DNA of 64,000 nt from Phycisphaerae bacterium (GCA_014192545.1 BJHL01000002.1:186001-250000); one strand, 5' to 3'. Counted from the stretch's first letter, positions 35,225-45,678 are shown. Numbers and translations are program-made. The notes: a model not told the origin generated them from the letters alone.

Positions 35225-38200
35225 ATGGCTGTCGCTGAGCAAACGCTACAACTCCTTCAACAGCTTTCGCCGCGTGTGCAGCAAGTCATGCTGGTAGATC
35301 GCCAGCGGCTGTGGCGACGCCTGCAGCAATTGCGTGAACTTGCGAATGGACGCAGCGGACGAACGGTTGATCCCGAGCGATTTGTGTATGACGTGATGGA
35401 ACTGCAAGACGAACTGGTGAAGGCGGAGTTGCGCCTTGCGGATCGTTTCTCGTTTGTTCCAAAGATCGTGTATCCCGACGATTTGCCCGTTTCGCAGCGG
35501 CGAGAGGAGATCAAGAAGGCGATTCAAGAGCAGCAGGTTGTGGTGCTGTGCGGCGAGACCGGCAGCGGCAAGACCACGCAATTGCCGAAGATTTGTTTGG
35601 AGTTGGGGCGAGGCGTTCGCGGGTTGATCGGACACACGCAGCCGCGGCGGATTGCGGCACGCAGCGTGGCCAAACGCATCAGCGATGAACTGGGTTCGCG
35701 GCTGGGCGAACTGGTGGGTTTCAAAGTGCGATTTGGCGATGAGACGAGTCCGCGCAACTTGATCAAGTTGATGACCGATGGAATTCTGCTTGCCGAGACG
35801 CAGACGGATCGCTTTCTGAACCAGTACGACACGTTGATCATCGATGAAGCGCACGAGCGAAGTTTGAATATTGACTTCATGCTCGGATACTTGAAAACGC
35901 TGCTGCCCAAGCGGCCTGATCTCAAGGTAATTGTGACGAGCGCGACGATTGACCCTGAACGTTTTGCACGTCACTTCAGTACGCGCGACGCGAGCGGCAC
36001 GCTGCGAGAGTGCCCGATCATTTCTGTCTCGGGTCGTACCTATCCCGTCGAAACGCGATACAGGCCGCCAGTCAGTGATGATCTGGATGAACGCGATGAG
36101 GAGTTTCAGCATCACATTGTGCAAGCAGTGGACGAGTTGTGTACCGAGGGTGCGGGCGATATTCTGATATTCCTTTCGGGAGAGCGGGAAATTCGCGAGA
36201 CGGCCGAGACACTTGAGAATCATCGCGATCCATCAGGCGGGCGAACGCACGTGCTGCCTCTCTATGCGAAGCTGACGGCAGAAGAGCAATCAAAAGTCTT
36301 TGAGCCGCACGACGGACGACGCATCGTGCTCGCGACGAACGTGGCCGAGACAAGTTTGACGGTGCCGGGCATTCGCTATGTGATTGATCCGGGATATGCA
36401 CGCATCAATCGGTACAGCCCCAAGACGAAAGTGCAGCGGCTGGAGATTGAATCGATCAGTCGCGCGAGTGCTGATCAGCGGAAAGGTCGCTGCGGACGAC
36501 TCGGCCCAGGCATTTGCATTCGATTGTACAGCGAAAAGGACTTTGCCGATCGAACGGCGTTTACTGACCCGGAAATCGCTCGCGACAATCTTGCAAGCGT
36601 GATTTTGCAGATGGCGGCGTTGCACTTGGGCAAGGTTGAAGACTTTCCGTTTGTTGAAGCACCCGACTCGCGAGCCGTGAAAGATGGCTACGAAACGCTG
36701 CAGGAATTGGGTGCAATTGATGATCGCTACCAACTCACGCCGATTGGCCGCGATTTGGCGAAGTTGCCTATCGACCCGCGTATTGGGCGCATGATTCTGG
36801 CTGCTGGACGCGAAGGCGCGCTGGCGGAAGTGCTGGTCATCGCGTCGGCACTCGCAATTCAAGATCCGCGCGAACGGCCAATGGCGCTTGCGGATAAGGC
36901 CGATGAAGCGCACGAGCAATTTGACGATGCCGCTGGCGACTTCATCAGCTATCTCAACTTGTGGCACGCGTGGCGGGAGAACAAGCGGCAGTTGTCGGGC
37001 AGTCGGCTTAGGCGTTGGTGCAAGGAGTCGTTCGTTTCGTTTGTGCGCATGCGCGAGTGGGAGGATGTGCACGCGCAGTTGGCGGAACTCGCCAACGAGT
37101 TACGGCTGCGCATGAATCGCAACAAAGCCACGCCAGACAGCATTCACCGTTCGTTGCTCACCGGGTTGTTGTGCAACATCGGGCAGAAGCCTGAGAAACT
37201 CGACGCGGCTGATCGCGAGAAGGGCAACTACTTAGGCGGGCGAAGTAATCGCTTCAGCATTTTTCCGGGTTCATCGCTCTTTCAAGCTGGCCCAAAGTGG
37301 CTTATGGCGGCCGAAATCGTGCATACGACGAAGGTGTATGCACGGACGGTTGCACCGGTGACGCCTGAATGGATCGAGGAGCTTGGCGCGCACTTGCTCA
37401 AGCGCACGTATAGCGAACCTCGCTGGGACAAGCATGCAGGCAAGGTTGTTGCGAACGAGCGCGTGATGATTTTCGGCATCGAGCTTGTTCCCAAGCGGCG
37501 AATCAGTTACGGAGCTATAGCACCGGACGTGTGCCGACAGATATTCGTTCACCATGGGCTGGTGCTTGGTGAGTTGGAGCGGCTGCCTGCATTCCTTGAG
37601 CACAACCTCGATCTGGAAGATCGTGTCAAGGAACTAGAAGTACGCACGCGTCGAAACAACCTGGTCGCGAACACCGACAAGCGATTCGCTTTTTATGACG
37701 CCCGCGTTCCCAAGGATATTCTCGCGGCGGCGACATTCGAGAAGTGGCGGCATGAGCAGGCGAAGAAAGACTCACGGCTGTTGTTCATGTCATTGGAAGA
37801 CTTGCTGAGCGACGACGCTGGCTTACCCACAGAATCGGCGTATCCGGATGAAGTGGACGTTGGTCCCTTCAAGCTTCCTTTGTCATACGTGCTCGATCCG
37901 TCCCACGAGCTTGATGGAATCACGGTGCATGTGCCGCTCGATGCCTTGGGACAAGTGCAGCCCGAGCGATTCGCGTGGCTGATTCCCGGTCACTTGCGAG
38001 AAAAGGTCGAGACGATCCTTCGCGGTTTGAGCAAAGACTGGCGGAGGCTCTTGCCGCCTGCATCGCAGCTTGCAGAGCAGGTCTTGCCGATGCTGAAGTT
38101 CGGTGAGGGCGTGTTTGTCGATCAGCTTCGCGCGGCGATACTCAAAGCGACAACGATTGATGTGCCTAAGGACGTGATTGCGTCGGTGCCCACGCCACTG

Positions 38201-39205
38201 TGGATGTGCATGCGATTTGAGATCGAGGGTGAAGAGGGGCAGGTGCTTGCTGCTGGTCGTGATCTGAACCAGCTCAAGGCGTTGCTCGCGCCCAAACTAA
38301 AAGCCGGCATGCTCACAAGCCCGAATCGCTACAACCGCGATGGCATCAAGCATTGGGACTTTGGCGATCTGCCAGAGCGCGTCGAGGTTGATCGCGGTGG
38401 CGTGCGGTTTGGTGCATTCCCAGGAATCGTTGATAGCAAAACCAACGTGTCGCTGCGGCTGTTTGATACATTCGAGAGCGCGCAAGCAGCTACGCGGCAC
38501 GGTACGCGGCGGCTATTCATGTTCAGTGCAACTGAAGTTATTCGACGTCACTGCACGTACATCCCAGGTGTTGAAACGGCCGCCATGCTCTTTGGTCAGC
38601 TCGGTTCGCCCACGCAGTTTCGCGAAGGTGTTGCCGAGTTGATTGCTGATCGTGCGTTCATCGGTGACATGCTGCCGGTTCGCACGGAGAAAGAGTTTGC
38701 TTTCCGCGTTTCGCGCGGCATTGAGCGGATGGGAGCTGCAACGCAGGAAGTTGCTCCGCTGCTGACCAATCTCATGCAGTTGTACCATGCAGCGGCGAGG
38801 GAGCTTTCGGCGAAGCAGCCGCCGGCATTCGAGCCGGTCATCGGTGACATGCGCGATCAATTGGCTCGATTGATGCGAAGTGACTTCATGGTCGCGACGC
38901 CGTTTGAGTGGCTGCGGCATTATCCGCGGTACTTTCAGGCAATCCGCGTTCGTTTGTCCCGGCTGCCTGGTGGTGGGGTCGCCAAGGATCAAAAGCAGTT
39001 TGCAGAAATCGCACCACTGCTGCGTGGCTATGAAGAACTTGCACGACGCCAGAAGGAACTTGGGTTGAATCCGCAGAAAGTGGAAGAGTTCCGCTGGCTG
39101 CTCGAGGAACTTCGGGTGCAGTTGTTTGCTCAGGACCTGCGTACCGCAGTCCCCGTGTCGAGTAAGCGACTCATGGAACTGTGGCATCAGATTGTGAAGC
39201 AGTAA
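35225..39205 (+). CDS. hrpA: HrpA-type DEAH-box RNA helicase
   Basis: A 1326-residue ATP-dependent RNA helicase. Motif I is GETGSGKTTQLPK at about 110-122, Ia is TQPRRIAARSVA, II is DEAHERSLNIDFMLG, III is VTSATIDP and VI is QRKGRCGRLGPG. The helicase-associated and OB-fold parts follow, then the long C-terminal domain typical of HrpA (ATRHGTRRLFM, EELARRQKELG and others). Length is close to E. coli HrpA (1300). Linked to mRNA processing and resolution of stalled ribosomes in other bacteria. It is probably a single gene, 41 bases after the lipoprotein gene. Confidence 0.93.
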   Translation: MAVAEQTLQLLQQLSPRVQQVMLVDRQRLWRRLQQLRELANGRSGRTVDPERFVYDVMELQDELVKAELRLADRFSFVPKIVYPDDLPVSQRREEIKKAIQEQQVVVLCGETGSGKTTQLPKICLELGRGVRGLIGHTQPRRIAARSVAKRISDELGSRLGELVGFKVRFGDETSPRNLIKLMTDGILLAETQTDRFLNQYDTLIIDEAHERSLNIDFMLGYLKTLLPKRPDLKVIVTSATIDPERFARHFSTRDASGTLRECPIISVSGRTYPVETRYRPPVSDDLDERDEEFQHHIVQAVDELCTEGAGDILIFLSGEREIRETAETLENHRDPSGGRTHVLPLYAKLTAEEQSKVFEPHDGRRIVLATNVAETSLTVPGIRYVIDPGYARINRYSPKTKVQRLEIESISRASADQRKGRCGRLGPGICIRLYSEKDFADRTAFTDPEIARDNLASVILQMAALHLGKVEDFPFVEAPDSRAVKDGYETLQELGAIDDRYQLTPIGRDLAKLPIDPRIGRMILAAGREGALAEVLVIASALAIQDPRERPMALADKADEAHEQFDDAAGDFISYLNLWHAWRENKRQLSGSRLRRWCKESFVSFVRMREWEDVHAQLAELANELRLRMNRNKATPDSIHRSLLTGLLCNIGQKPEKLDAADREKGNYLGGRSNRFSIFPGSSLFQAGPKWLMAAEIVHTTKVYARTVAPVTPEWIEELGAHLLKRTYSEPRWDKHAGKVVANERVMIFGIELVPKRRISYGAIAPDVCRQIFVHHGLVLGELERLPAFLEHNLDLEDRVKELEVRTRRNNLVANTDKRFAFYDARVPKDILAAATFEKWRHEQAKKDSRLLFMSLEDLLSDDAGLPTESAYPDEVDVGPFKLPLSYVLDPSHELDGITVHVPLDALGQVQPERFAWLIPGHLREKVETILRGLSKDWRRLLPPASQLAEQVLPMLKFGEGVFVDQLRAAILKATTIDVPKDVIASVPTPLWMCMRFEIEGEEGQVLAAGRDLNQLKALLAPKLKAGMLTSPNRYNRDGIKHWDFGDLPERVEVDRGGVRFGAFPGIVDSKTNVSLRLFDTFESAQAATRHGTRRLFMFSATEVIRRHCTYIPGVETAAMLFGQLGSPTQFREGVAELIADRAFIGDMLPVRTEKEFAFRVSRGIERMGAATQEVAPLLTNLMQLYHAAARELSAKQPPAFEPVIGDMRDQLARLMRSDFMVATPFEWLRHYPRYFQAIRVRLSRLPGGGVAKDQKQFAEIAPLLRGYEELARRQKELGLNPQKVEEFRWLLEELRVQLFAQDLRTAVPVSSKRLMELWHQIVKQ

Positions 39206-39233
39206 GCCGAAGCAGTAAGCCGAAGTAGTAAAC
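39196..39233. repeat. Tandem 13-base repeat across the hrpA stop codon
   Basis: Two perfect copies of GAAGCAGTAAGCC and a third, partly diverged copy. The hrpA stop (TAA, 39203-39205) lies in the first copy, and each further copy repeats a TAA. It looks like a replication-slippage duplication. Confidence 0.85.
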
Positions 39234-39252
39234 AAACAAGGACTCGTCGCGG

Positions 39253-40653
39253 TTGTTGCAAGTTCTCATCATCCTCGCGCTAGTACTCGCACGACTGCCA
39301 GACGTGATCGGGGCAGACGTCACATGGACGCCTGTGCTGCGCGAATATGCCTGGATACCGATTCCCGTCACCCTCTTGTTGCTCGCAGCTTTTCATCTCG
39401 TTGCGACGCGTGTCTACAGGCAGTTCGGTCGTCGTGATACCGCCGCACGCATCGACTTCATGTATCGTGCCCTCGACTTTGCCAGATTCACTTCACTGCT
39501 CGTGCTCGCCTTTGGTGTGTTCGTATGCGGCTGGGATGCGTGGCTTCGCGCTGCTCTGGGACCTGTGATTCTTGTTGATGAGTTGCTGATCGCATCGCCG
39601 GTGTTACTCACGATTGTTGCGACATGGTGGAGCACCGCCCCAGTTGAACGAGCGATGCTCGAAGTCTCGCTCATTCGCAAACTCGACGATGGAGCCGCGA
39701 TTGCACCTTTACCTACGCGCATGCAAGCTGTATGGCAGCACGTGCGATTCACAATGCTGCTCACGCTTGTGCCAATCGGCTTGATGATCGGTTGGCATGA
39801 CCTCATGCAGTTGCTTCCGGCGTGGCTCGGCGAGTCGGCTTCGTGGCTTACTCACAACGAGTCGTGGCTTTCATGGATCGGCATCGCTAGCATCTTGCTT
39901 ACCACGCCCGTCGTGATGCGTGCGGTGTGGGACACCGTGCCTCTCGCATCGTCGGAGCAACGCGACCGCATAGTTGCGATTTGCAAGTTGCATCGTGTGC
40001 GAGTCATCGGGCCGCTCGTGTGGCGCACGCACGGATCTATGGTCAACGGTGCGATTCTCGGCATGTTCTGGCCGTGTCGATACCTGCTGCTGACGGACGC
40101 GCTGCTCGAGCGAATGCAACCTGCGCATCTTGACGCCATCGTCGCACACGAAGTAGCGCACGTGCGCAACCGGCACATGGTCTGGCTGGGCGTCGTCGTT
40201 GCCGCAGCGGCTGTGTGCTCAGGTCTGGCGTTCGACTTATTGTTGCGGGTGCTTCCGAGCGAATACTCACTGCCATGGCTACCCGTCATTGCAACATCCG
40301 CAGCGTTTGGCTTGGCTCTTGCAGGGTTCATCTTCGCGAGTCAACGATTCGAATGGCAAGCTGATGCATTCAGTGTGTCGCATCTCGCGCGGCAGGCAGG
40401 TTGCAAGGTCGTCGATGCCAGTAGTGCGTCAACCGTTGCTGCAACGCTTGGTGAAGTTGCTTACGCCAATGGCATGAGCATTGACAAACTCAGTATTCGC
40501 CACGGGTCAATTGCTACTCGGCAACGCAAAGTATCGCAACTTGTGGGCGTATCGATTGACGCGTTCCCCATTGATCGACAAGTGCGCGTCATCAAGCTGA
40601 TATCTATCATCTTTCTCGCAATTGGTATCGCCGCCATGTTCGCACCGTGGTGA
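39253..40653 (+). CDS. M48 family membrane zinc metalloprotease
   Basis: A 466-residue membrane protease. Six or seven hydrophobic segments fill the first 250 residues and the C-terminal region. The zinc site is HEVAHVRNRH (HExxH) at about 300-309, with the third ligand Glu in FEWQADAFSVSHLAR, where a DAF triad replaces the common EADxxA. The HtpX/Ste24-type fold suggests quality control of membrane proteins. The start is TTG with AAGGA about 10 bases upstream; no ATG occurs before residue 69. It probably forms a unit with the M20 gene, which it overlaps. Confidence 0.85.
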   Translation: MLQVLIILALVLARLPDVIGADVTWTPVLREYAWIPIPVTLLLLAAFHLVATRVYRQFGRRDTAARIDFMYRALDFARFTSLLVLAFGVFVCGWDAWLRAALGPVILVDELLIASPVLLTIVATWWSTAPVERAMLEVSLIRKLDDGAAIAPLPTRMQAVWQHVRFTMLLTLVPIGLMIGWHDLMQLLPAWLGESASWLTHNESWLSWIGIASILLTTPVVMRAVWDTVPLASSEQRDRIVAICKLHRVRVIGPLVWRTHGSMVNGAILGMFWPCRYLLLTDALLERMQPAHLDAIVAHEVAHVRNRHMVWLGVVVAAAAVCSGLAFDLLLRVLPSEYSLPWLPVIATSAAFGLALAGFIFASQRFEWQADAFSVSHLARQAGCKVVDASSASTVAATLGEVAYANGMSIDKLSIRHGSIATRQRKVSQLVGVSIDAFPIDRQVRVIKLISIIFLAIGIAAMFAPW

Positions 40654-41873
40654 AGTCCGTATCCTTGCCGATGCTTTCAGCTACTGAACAACGTCTGGTC
40701 GACGGCATAGCCCGCAGACATGATGAATTAGTTCGCGATCTTGCGACGTGGGTTGCCGTTCCAAGCGGCCGCGGTCACAGCTCTGCGCTCGAAGAAATGC
40801 GTGGGTTGCTCATCGGACGATTAGTCAAACTCGGTGCGACGCCGCATGAAGTTCAAGGTGCCGTAGCGCCAACGTGGCTGCGAGAAGGCCCAACGAACGC
40901 GGCTGAGCCACCGCCGTTCGTGGTTTGCAAGCGCTTACGTCCAAACGCGAGAGCACACATTCTGCTTTGCGGTCACGTCGATACGGTACATGATCCCGTC
41001 GGAAGTTTCAATCGTCTTGTGATCTCGCAAGATGGCACAAAGGCGACTGGCCCTGGCTGTGCCGACATGAAGGGCGGGTTGCTGGTCGCAATCGCCGCGC
41101 TCGAAGCTCTTGAAGCTGCGGGCGTGCCTGTTTCGTGGAGCTTTGCGATTGTCAGCGATGAAGAGACCGGAACCTTCCACGCCGATGCGGCTCTACGAGA
41201 TGAAGCTGCGCGTGGCTACACGCATGGATTAGTCTTTGAACCCGCATTGCCTGACGGCAGTCTCGTTGTTGAGCGTCCTGGCAGCGGCCAGTTCATGATC
41301 GAGTGCCGCGGTCGATCTGCACACGTTGGTCGCGACTTCGTGAAAGGCATCTCCGCAGTACGCGCACTTGCGGACGCGACCATCGGGGCACTTTCGCTGG
41401 CTGATCCCGCTCGCGGATTGCTGGTGAACATCGGACCACTCGAGGGGAACGACGCGACGAACATCGTGCCCGATCGTGCGCGAGCATGGGGCAATGTGCG
41501 ATGCACAAACAGCGCCGCGCAAGCAACGGCGAAGGAAGGACTGCTCGCGCTCAACGCGAATCACGGCCAACTTCCCAGCACGCACGTAGAACTGCTTTTC
41601 AATCGCCCAAGCAAGCCCAAAACGCCAGCCGTCGAACAACTCGCGATGCAAGCTCGTTCCGCTGCGGAGTCACTGGGTCAGCAGTTGCCGTTCGGCGTAA
41701 CCGGCGGCGTTTGTGACGGCAACAACATGCAAGCTGCTGGTCTCCCCGTTATCGACACGCTCGGTGTGCGAGGTGGAGGTCTGCACACACTTGACGAGTG
41801 GATTGATCTTTCGAGCCTTGTTCAGCGCACGCAGCTCGCCGCTGTTCTGATGGCCCGATTGGCTTCAGCGTGA
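40647..41873 (+). CDS. M20 family metallopeptidase/deacylase
   Basis: A 408-residue cytoplasmic di-zinc hydrolase of the carboxypeptidase G2/ArgE type. Ligand motifs are LLCGHVDTVHDP, PGCADMKGG, and the catalytic EE pair in SDEETGTFHAD; the lid/dimerisation domain has CRGRSAHVGRDF. Substrates in this family are N-acyl amino acids or peptides with a free carboxyl group, and the sequence does not decide between them. The GTG start overlaps the M48 stop; ATG 40671 is an alternative. Its 3' end overlaps the convergent zinc-ribbon gene by 9 bases. Confidence 0.87.
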   Translation: MVKSVSLPMLSATEQRLVDGIARRHDELVRDLATWVAVPSGRGHSSALEEMRGLLIGRLVKLGATPHEVQGAVAPTWLREGPTNAAEPPPFVVCKRLRPNARAHILLCGHVDTVHDPVGSFNRLVISQDGTKATGPGCADMKGGLLVAIAALEALEAAGVPVSWSFAIVSDEETGTFHADAALRDEAARGYTHGLVFEPALPDGSLVVERPGSGQFMIECRGRSAHVGRDFVKGISAVRALADATIGALSLADPARGLLVNIGPLEGNDATNIVPDRARAWGNVRCTNSAAQATAKEGLLALNANHGQLPSTHVELLFNRPSKPKTPAVEQLAMQARSAAESLGQQLPFGVTGGVCDGNNMQAAGLPVIDTLGVRGGGLHTLDEWIDLSSLVQRTQLAAVLMARLASA

Positions 41874-42353
41874 CGTCGCCGAGCCATCTGCACGAATAAC
41901 GATGTGCTCGGTGCCGCTTTTTTCGCGAAGATCCCATGCAGCGCCACACTCCGGGCAAGGCGTGCAGTGGTCGTCGTCAGCTTCAAGCCCGGCGAGGTTG
42001 TAGCGACACGAGGGGCACTGTTTCTTTCGCTTCAGCACAAGTCGTGTCCGCGTGAGATGCCGGCTGCCCGCACGTCCCATCCACAGCAGCATTGCAATTG
42101 TCACGAAGATCAGCGAACTGCTCACGGGGCTGAACAGCGTGACGGCGACGACCGCCGGTCCTTCTCGCCACGCGAGAGTGACAAGCACAAGCAATCCAAC
42201 GACGAGAATGATCGGCGGAATGATGATCTCTGGTGCCCGCCGAAGCTGCCGCACAAGCCAAGGGCGCGTGTTATCACTGGCGTCATCGGGAGTGAACCAC
42301 ACCCACCGGACACGCGCAGGGTTGCCGCGATCATCACGAACTCGAACACGCAC
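41865..42353 (-). CDS. Zinc-ribbon membrane protein
   Basis: A 162-residue protein with two transmembrane helices (about 44-62 and 73-93) and a C-terminal cytoplasmic zinc ribbon: CPSCRYNLAGL and CTPCPECGAAW supply four or five cysteines. Small membrane proteins with a CPxCxYxL ribbon are very common in Planctomycetes and have no assigned function. The start is GTG 42353; no in-frame ATG is near. Confidence 0.7.
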   Translation of the reverse strand: MRVRVRDDRGNPARVRWVWFTPDDASDNTRPWLVRQLRRAPEIIIPPIILVVGLLVLVTLAWREGPAVVAVTLFSPVSSSLIFVTIAMLLWMGRAGSRHLTRTRLVLKRKKQCPSCRYNLAGLEADDDHCTPCPECGAAWDLREKSGTEHIVIRADGSATSR

Positions 42354-42477
42354 GAAACATCATTCGACGAGCCGCTCGCGTTAGGTGCGGTTGGCCTTCA
42401 CGATTCGCACAATCGTCGAGCGCACGAATGTCGCAAGTGCTGAAAAGTCAGCAGCAAGTTCCTATCATCTCTGTTTC

Positions 42478-43341
42478 ATGCCAGTCAAGAATCGCATATC
42501 TACACCCGCGGAAGCCGACGCTGCCTTCGCCGCCGCACAGGTCGTTGTTGAGTGCCATCGCCGCCTCACCACGTTCCTCAAAAGTGGCCTGACACTCGCG
42601 CAAATTGACACATTTGTAGGCGAGCAGATCGCCGACCAAAAAGCCAAGAGCTGCTTTCTCGGGTATTCGCCGAAGCGGAGCAAGCTGCCGCCATTTCCAA
42701 GTCACGCGTGTCTCAGCGTCAATGAGTGCGTCGTGCACGGCTGGCACGGTTACCTGCAGCGCCCGATGCACGAGGGAGATGTACTCAAGATTGACATCGG
42801 CGTTACGCACAAAGGCTGGATCGGCGATGCCGGTTGGACATACGTCTTCGGCAAGCCCAGCAAGCAGGTCGCGAAGCTGATGGAAGCCGGCAAAGAGAGC
42901 CTGCGACGAGGCGTGAAGCAACTCGTACCCGGCAAGACGTATCTCGCGTGGGCTCGCGAAGTGCAGCGTTGCGTCGAACGCGAACACGGCTTTCACCTGG
43001 TTCGCACAATGGGCGGCCACGGGCTTATCGATAACAACAAGCCGTGGCTGCACGGGCCGCCGTACATCTCGAACGTTGAACCAGCCAACGCTCGCGAGTG
43101 GCCCGAAAGCATGCAGCCTTGCGAACCTGGCACGCTCATCGCAGTCGAGCCCATGCTCGCCATCGGCACGGGCGAACTCGCCGAAAAGCCCGCCAAACTG
43201 CTTCCCTACGAACGCTGGCCCGAGTACATCGCCGATGGATCGGTGAGTGTGCATTATGAGCACGATGTTCTCATCACTGAGATGGGCAATCGCGTCTTGA
43301 CCGAAGGCATGGACGAGTTGGCCGATATTGTGATGAAATAG
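42478..43341 (+). CDS. map: Methionine aminopeptidase, type I
   Basis: Removes the initiator methionine from new proteins. The 287-residue sequence has all metal ligands of the pita-bread fold: D106 and D117 (KIDIGV...GDAGW), H181 in TMGGHGL, E224 in AVEPMLAIG and E268 in LITEMG; substrate His87 lies in VVHGW. A lysine/arginine-containing insert (KRSKLPPFP) precedes the active site. ATG 42478 is chosen because it begins the family's conserved length; the frame is open upstream with no resemblance to it. Confidence 0.92.
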   Translation: MPVKNRISTPAEADAAFAAAQVVVECHRRLTTFLKSGLTLAQIDTFVGEQIADQKAKSCFLGYSPKRSKLPPFPSHACLSVNECVVHGWHGYLQRPMHEGDVLKIDIGVTHKGWIGDAGWTYVFGKPSKQVAKLMEAGKESLRRGVKQLVPGKTYLAWAREVQRCVEREHGFHLVRTMGGHGLIDNNKPWLHGPPYISNVEPANAREWPESMQPCEPGTLIAVEPMLAIGTGELAEKPAKLLPYERWPEYIADGSVSVHYEHDVLITEMGNRVLTEGMDELADIVMK

Positions 43342-43404
43342 CGACTCGACCTGACCGATGCACAGTCGACGCATTCGTGGCAGAAGAGGTCTCTATCATG
43401 ACGC

Positions 43405-44190
43405 ATGAATCTGTCTCTCGCCAACCGCCGCGCACTCGTCTGCGGATCAACTCAAGGGATCGGGAAAGCGTGTGCGATTGAACTCGCGCAGCTCGGTGCG
43501 TCCGTGACGCTCATGGCTCGCAACGCTGATCAGTTGCGTGCCGTGCTTGCAGGACTGCCATGCACATCCTCGCAGCAGCATGACGTGCTCTGCGCCGACT
43601 TTGCTGATCCAGCTAACGTCAGCAAAGCACTCGCGACGCTCGATGCTTCGCGTCCCTATCACGTTCTGATCAACAACACAGGTGGCCCCAAGGGCGGCCC
43701 GATTCTCGACGCCAAACCCGAAGAGTTCCTCGCGGCATTTCAGATGCATGTCATCTGCAATCAACTCCTCGTGCAGGCTCTCGCACCGGGCATGAAAGCC
43801 GCTTGCTACGGCCGCATTATCAATATCATCTCAACCAGCGTCAAAGCTCCGCTTGAGAATCTCGGCGTCTCCAACACCATTCGCGCAGCAGTCGCCAACT
43901 GGGCAAAAACATTCGCAGGCGAACTTGGTCCGCATGGCATCACCGTCAACAACGTGCTCCCAGGGTTCACCGACACGCAGCGACTTGCATCGCTCTTCGC
44001 CGCTCGTGCGGACAAGACGGGGAAGCAAGTGGATGAAGTCACAAAAGCAGCAATCGCGACGATTCCCGCCGGACGCTTGGGCGACGCACACGAAATCGCC
44101 GCTGCAGTTGCGTTCCTCGCAACGCCCGCAGCCGCGTACATCAACGGCATCAACCTACCCGTCGACGGTGGCCGCACGCAGTCACTCTAG
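43405..44190 (+). CDS. SDR family oxidoreductase with atypical active site
   Basis: A 261-residue Rossmann-fold protein. The cofactor motif is CGSTQGIGKA (G14xxxGxG20), with LINNTGGPKGG as the NNAG equivalent and LPVDGGRTQSL at the C-terminus. In the catalytic region the usual YxxxK is replaced: after the ISTS serine the sequence reads LGVSNTIRAAVANW, an SN..R variant known from a subset of FabG-like SDRs. It sits 16 bases before an aldehyde dehydrogenase gene and so probably acts in the same pathway. Confidence 0.82.
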   Translation: MNLSLANRRALVCGSTQGIGKACAIELAQLGASVTLMARNADQLRAVLAGLPCTSSQQHDVLCADFADPANVSKALATLDASRPYHVLINNTGGPKGGPILDAKPEEFLAAFQMHVICNQLLVQALAPGMKAACYGRIINIISTSVKAPLENLGVSNTIRAAVANWAKTFAGELGPHGITVNNVLPGFTDTQRLASLFAARADKTGKQVDEVTKAAIATIPAGRLGDAHEIAAAVAFLATPAAAYINGINLPVDGGRTQSL

Positions 44191-44205
44191 AATCGCGAGG
44201 TCATC

Positions 44206-45678
44206 GTGCTGGAACTAGCAAACTACATCAACGGCAAGCACGTGCCCGCAGCATCGCGGAAGGTCTTGCCAATCATCGAGCCTGCAACCGGACTCCAGTA
44301 CAGCACGGTGCCCGACAGCGATGCAGTCGACGTCGACCAGGCCGTCGCCGCAGCGAAAACAGCGTTTCCAGCATGGAGCGCAATCTCATCGCACCAGCGT
44401 TCGCAACACTTGCTGCGGCTCGCAGACCTTATCGACGCAAACGTCGATGCTCTCGCGCGTGCCGAAAGCATCGATACCGGCAAGCCGCTCTCGCTCGCTC
44501 GAAGTATCGATATCCCGCGCAGTGCGGCCAACTTCCGGTTCTTTGCAACGGCAATCCTTCACACCGCTTCCGAACTCCACGACTTCGATGGCGGCGGCAT
44601 TCCAGGCGGTGTGCCAGCGATCAACTACACGCTTCGAAAGCCTCGTGGTGTCGCTGGCCTCATTTCGCCTTGGAACCTGCCACTGTACTTGCTTTCGTGG
44701 AAGATCGCACCCGCGCTCGCGACTGGCAACGCCGTTGTCTGCAAGCCATCCGAAGTCACACCCGTCACGGCATCAATGCTCGGCGATCTTGCATCACAAG
44801 CCGGTATTCCTGCAGGTGTGCTCAACGTAGTTCACGGCACGGGCGGTTCAGCAGGTGCCGCACTCGTTCAGCATGATGACGTGCCCGCCATTTCATTCAC
44901 AGGTTCCACGCGTGTCGGCCAGTGGATCGGCGAGCACTGCGGTGCACGATCCAAGCGAACATCACTCGAACTCGGCGGCAAGAATCCGTTCATTGTCTTT
45001 GCAGATGCGGACCTTCCAAAAGCTCTCGAAACCGCTGTCCGCGCTGGCTTCACCAACCAAGGTCAGGTGTGCCTCTGCGGATCGCGCTTGCTGCTGCACG
45101 AATCAATAGCCGCCGAGTTTCTCAAAGAGTTTGTCGCACGCGTGGCAGCCCTGCGCATCGGCGACCCACTCGAACCTTCCACGCAACAAGGCGCACTCAC
45201 AAGCGAGGCGCATTTCCACAAAGTTGTTTCGATGGTCGATCAAGCACGCGAATTAGGCGGGCGCGTTCTCTGCGGCGGTTCACCACTTGCGAAGTCAGAC
45301 TTGCCCACGCGTTGCAAAAGTGGTTTCTTCTTTCGTCCCACAGTCATCGAAGGACTTTCGCCCTCGTGCGTCGTTGAACAAGAAGAAATCTTCGGCCCCG
45401 TCGTGACCGTCCAAACATTCTCGACCGACGAACAAGCTATCGCACTCGCAAATTGCACGCGTTACGGCCTCGCAGCAACACTCTTCACGCAGAATCTCAG
45501 TCGCGCTCACGCTCTCGCGTCCCAACTCGATGCTGGCATCGTCTGGGTCAATTGCTGGATGGTGCGCGATCTTCGCACGCCATTCGGCGGCGTGAAACAA
45601 AGCGGCGTCGGTCGCGAGGGTGGTCTCGAAGCTCTCAAGTTCTTCACTGAACCCAAAAACGTTTGCATCAGTGTCTGA
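44206..45678 (+). CDS. Aldehyde dehydrogenase, 2-aminomuconic semialdehyde type
   Basis: A 490-residue NAD(P)-dependent dehydrogenase. Catalytic residues are E255 in LELGGKN and C289 in NQGQVC; SPWNLPL and FTGSTRVG are the cofactor and fold motifs. The C-terminal stretch VNCWMVRDLRTPFGG, followed by VGREGG, is the signature of the ALDH8A1/AmnC/2-hydroxymuconic semialdehyde subgroup, in which the aldehyde comes from cleaved aromatic rings. The RidA gene directly behind it supports 2-aminomuconic semialdehyde as substrate, an inference. The start is GTG (MLELANYING). Confidence 0.85.
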   Translation: MLELANYINGKHVPAASRKVLPIIEPATGLQYSTVPDSDAVDVDQAVAAAKTAFPAWSAISSHQRSQHLLRLADLIDANVDALARAESIDTGKPLSLARSIDIPRSAANFRFFATAILHTASELHDFDGGGIPGGVPAINYTLRKPRGVAGLISPWNLPLYLLSWKIAPALATGNAVVCKPSEVTPVTASMLGDLASQAGIPAGVLNVVHGTGGSAGAALVQHDDVPAISFTGSTRVGQWIGEHCGARSKRTSLELGGKNPFIVFADADLPKALETAVRAGFTNQGQVCLCGSRLLLHESIAAEFLKEFVARVAALRIGDPLEPSTQQGALTSEAHFHKVVSMVDQARELGGRVLCGGSPLAKSDLPTRCKSGFFFRPTVIEGLSPSCVVEQEEIFGPVVTVQTFSTDEQAIALANCTRYGLAATLFTQNLSRAHALASQLDAGIVWVNCWMVRDLRTPFGGVKQSGVGREGGLEALKFFTEPKNVCISV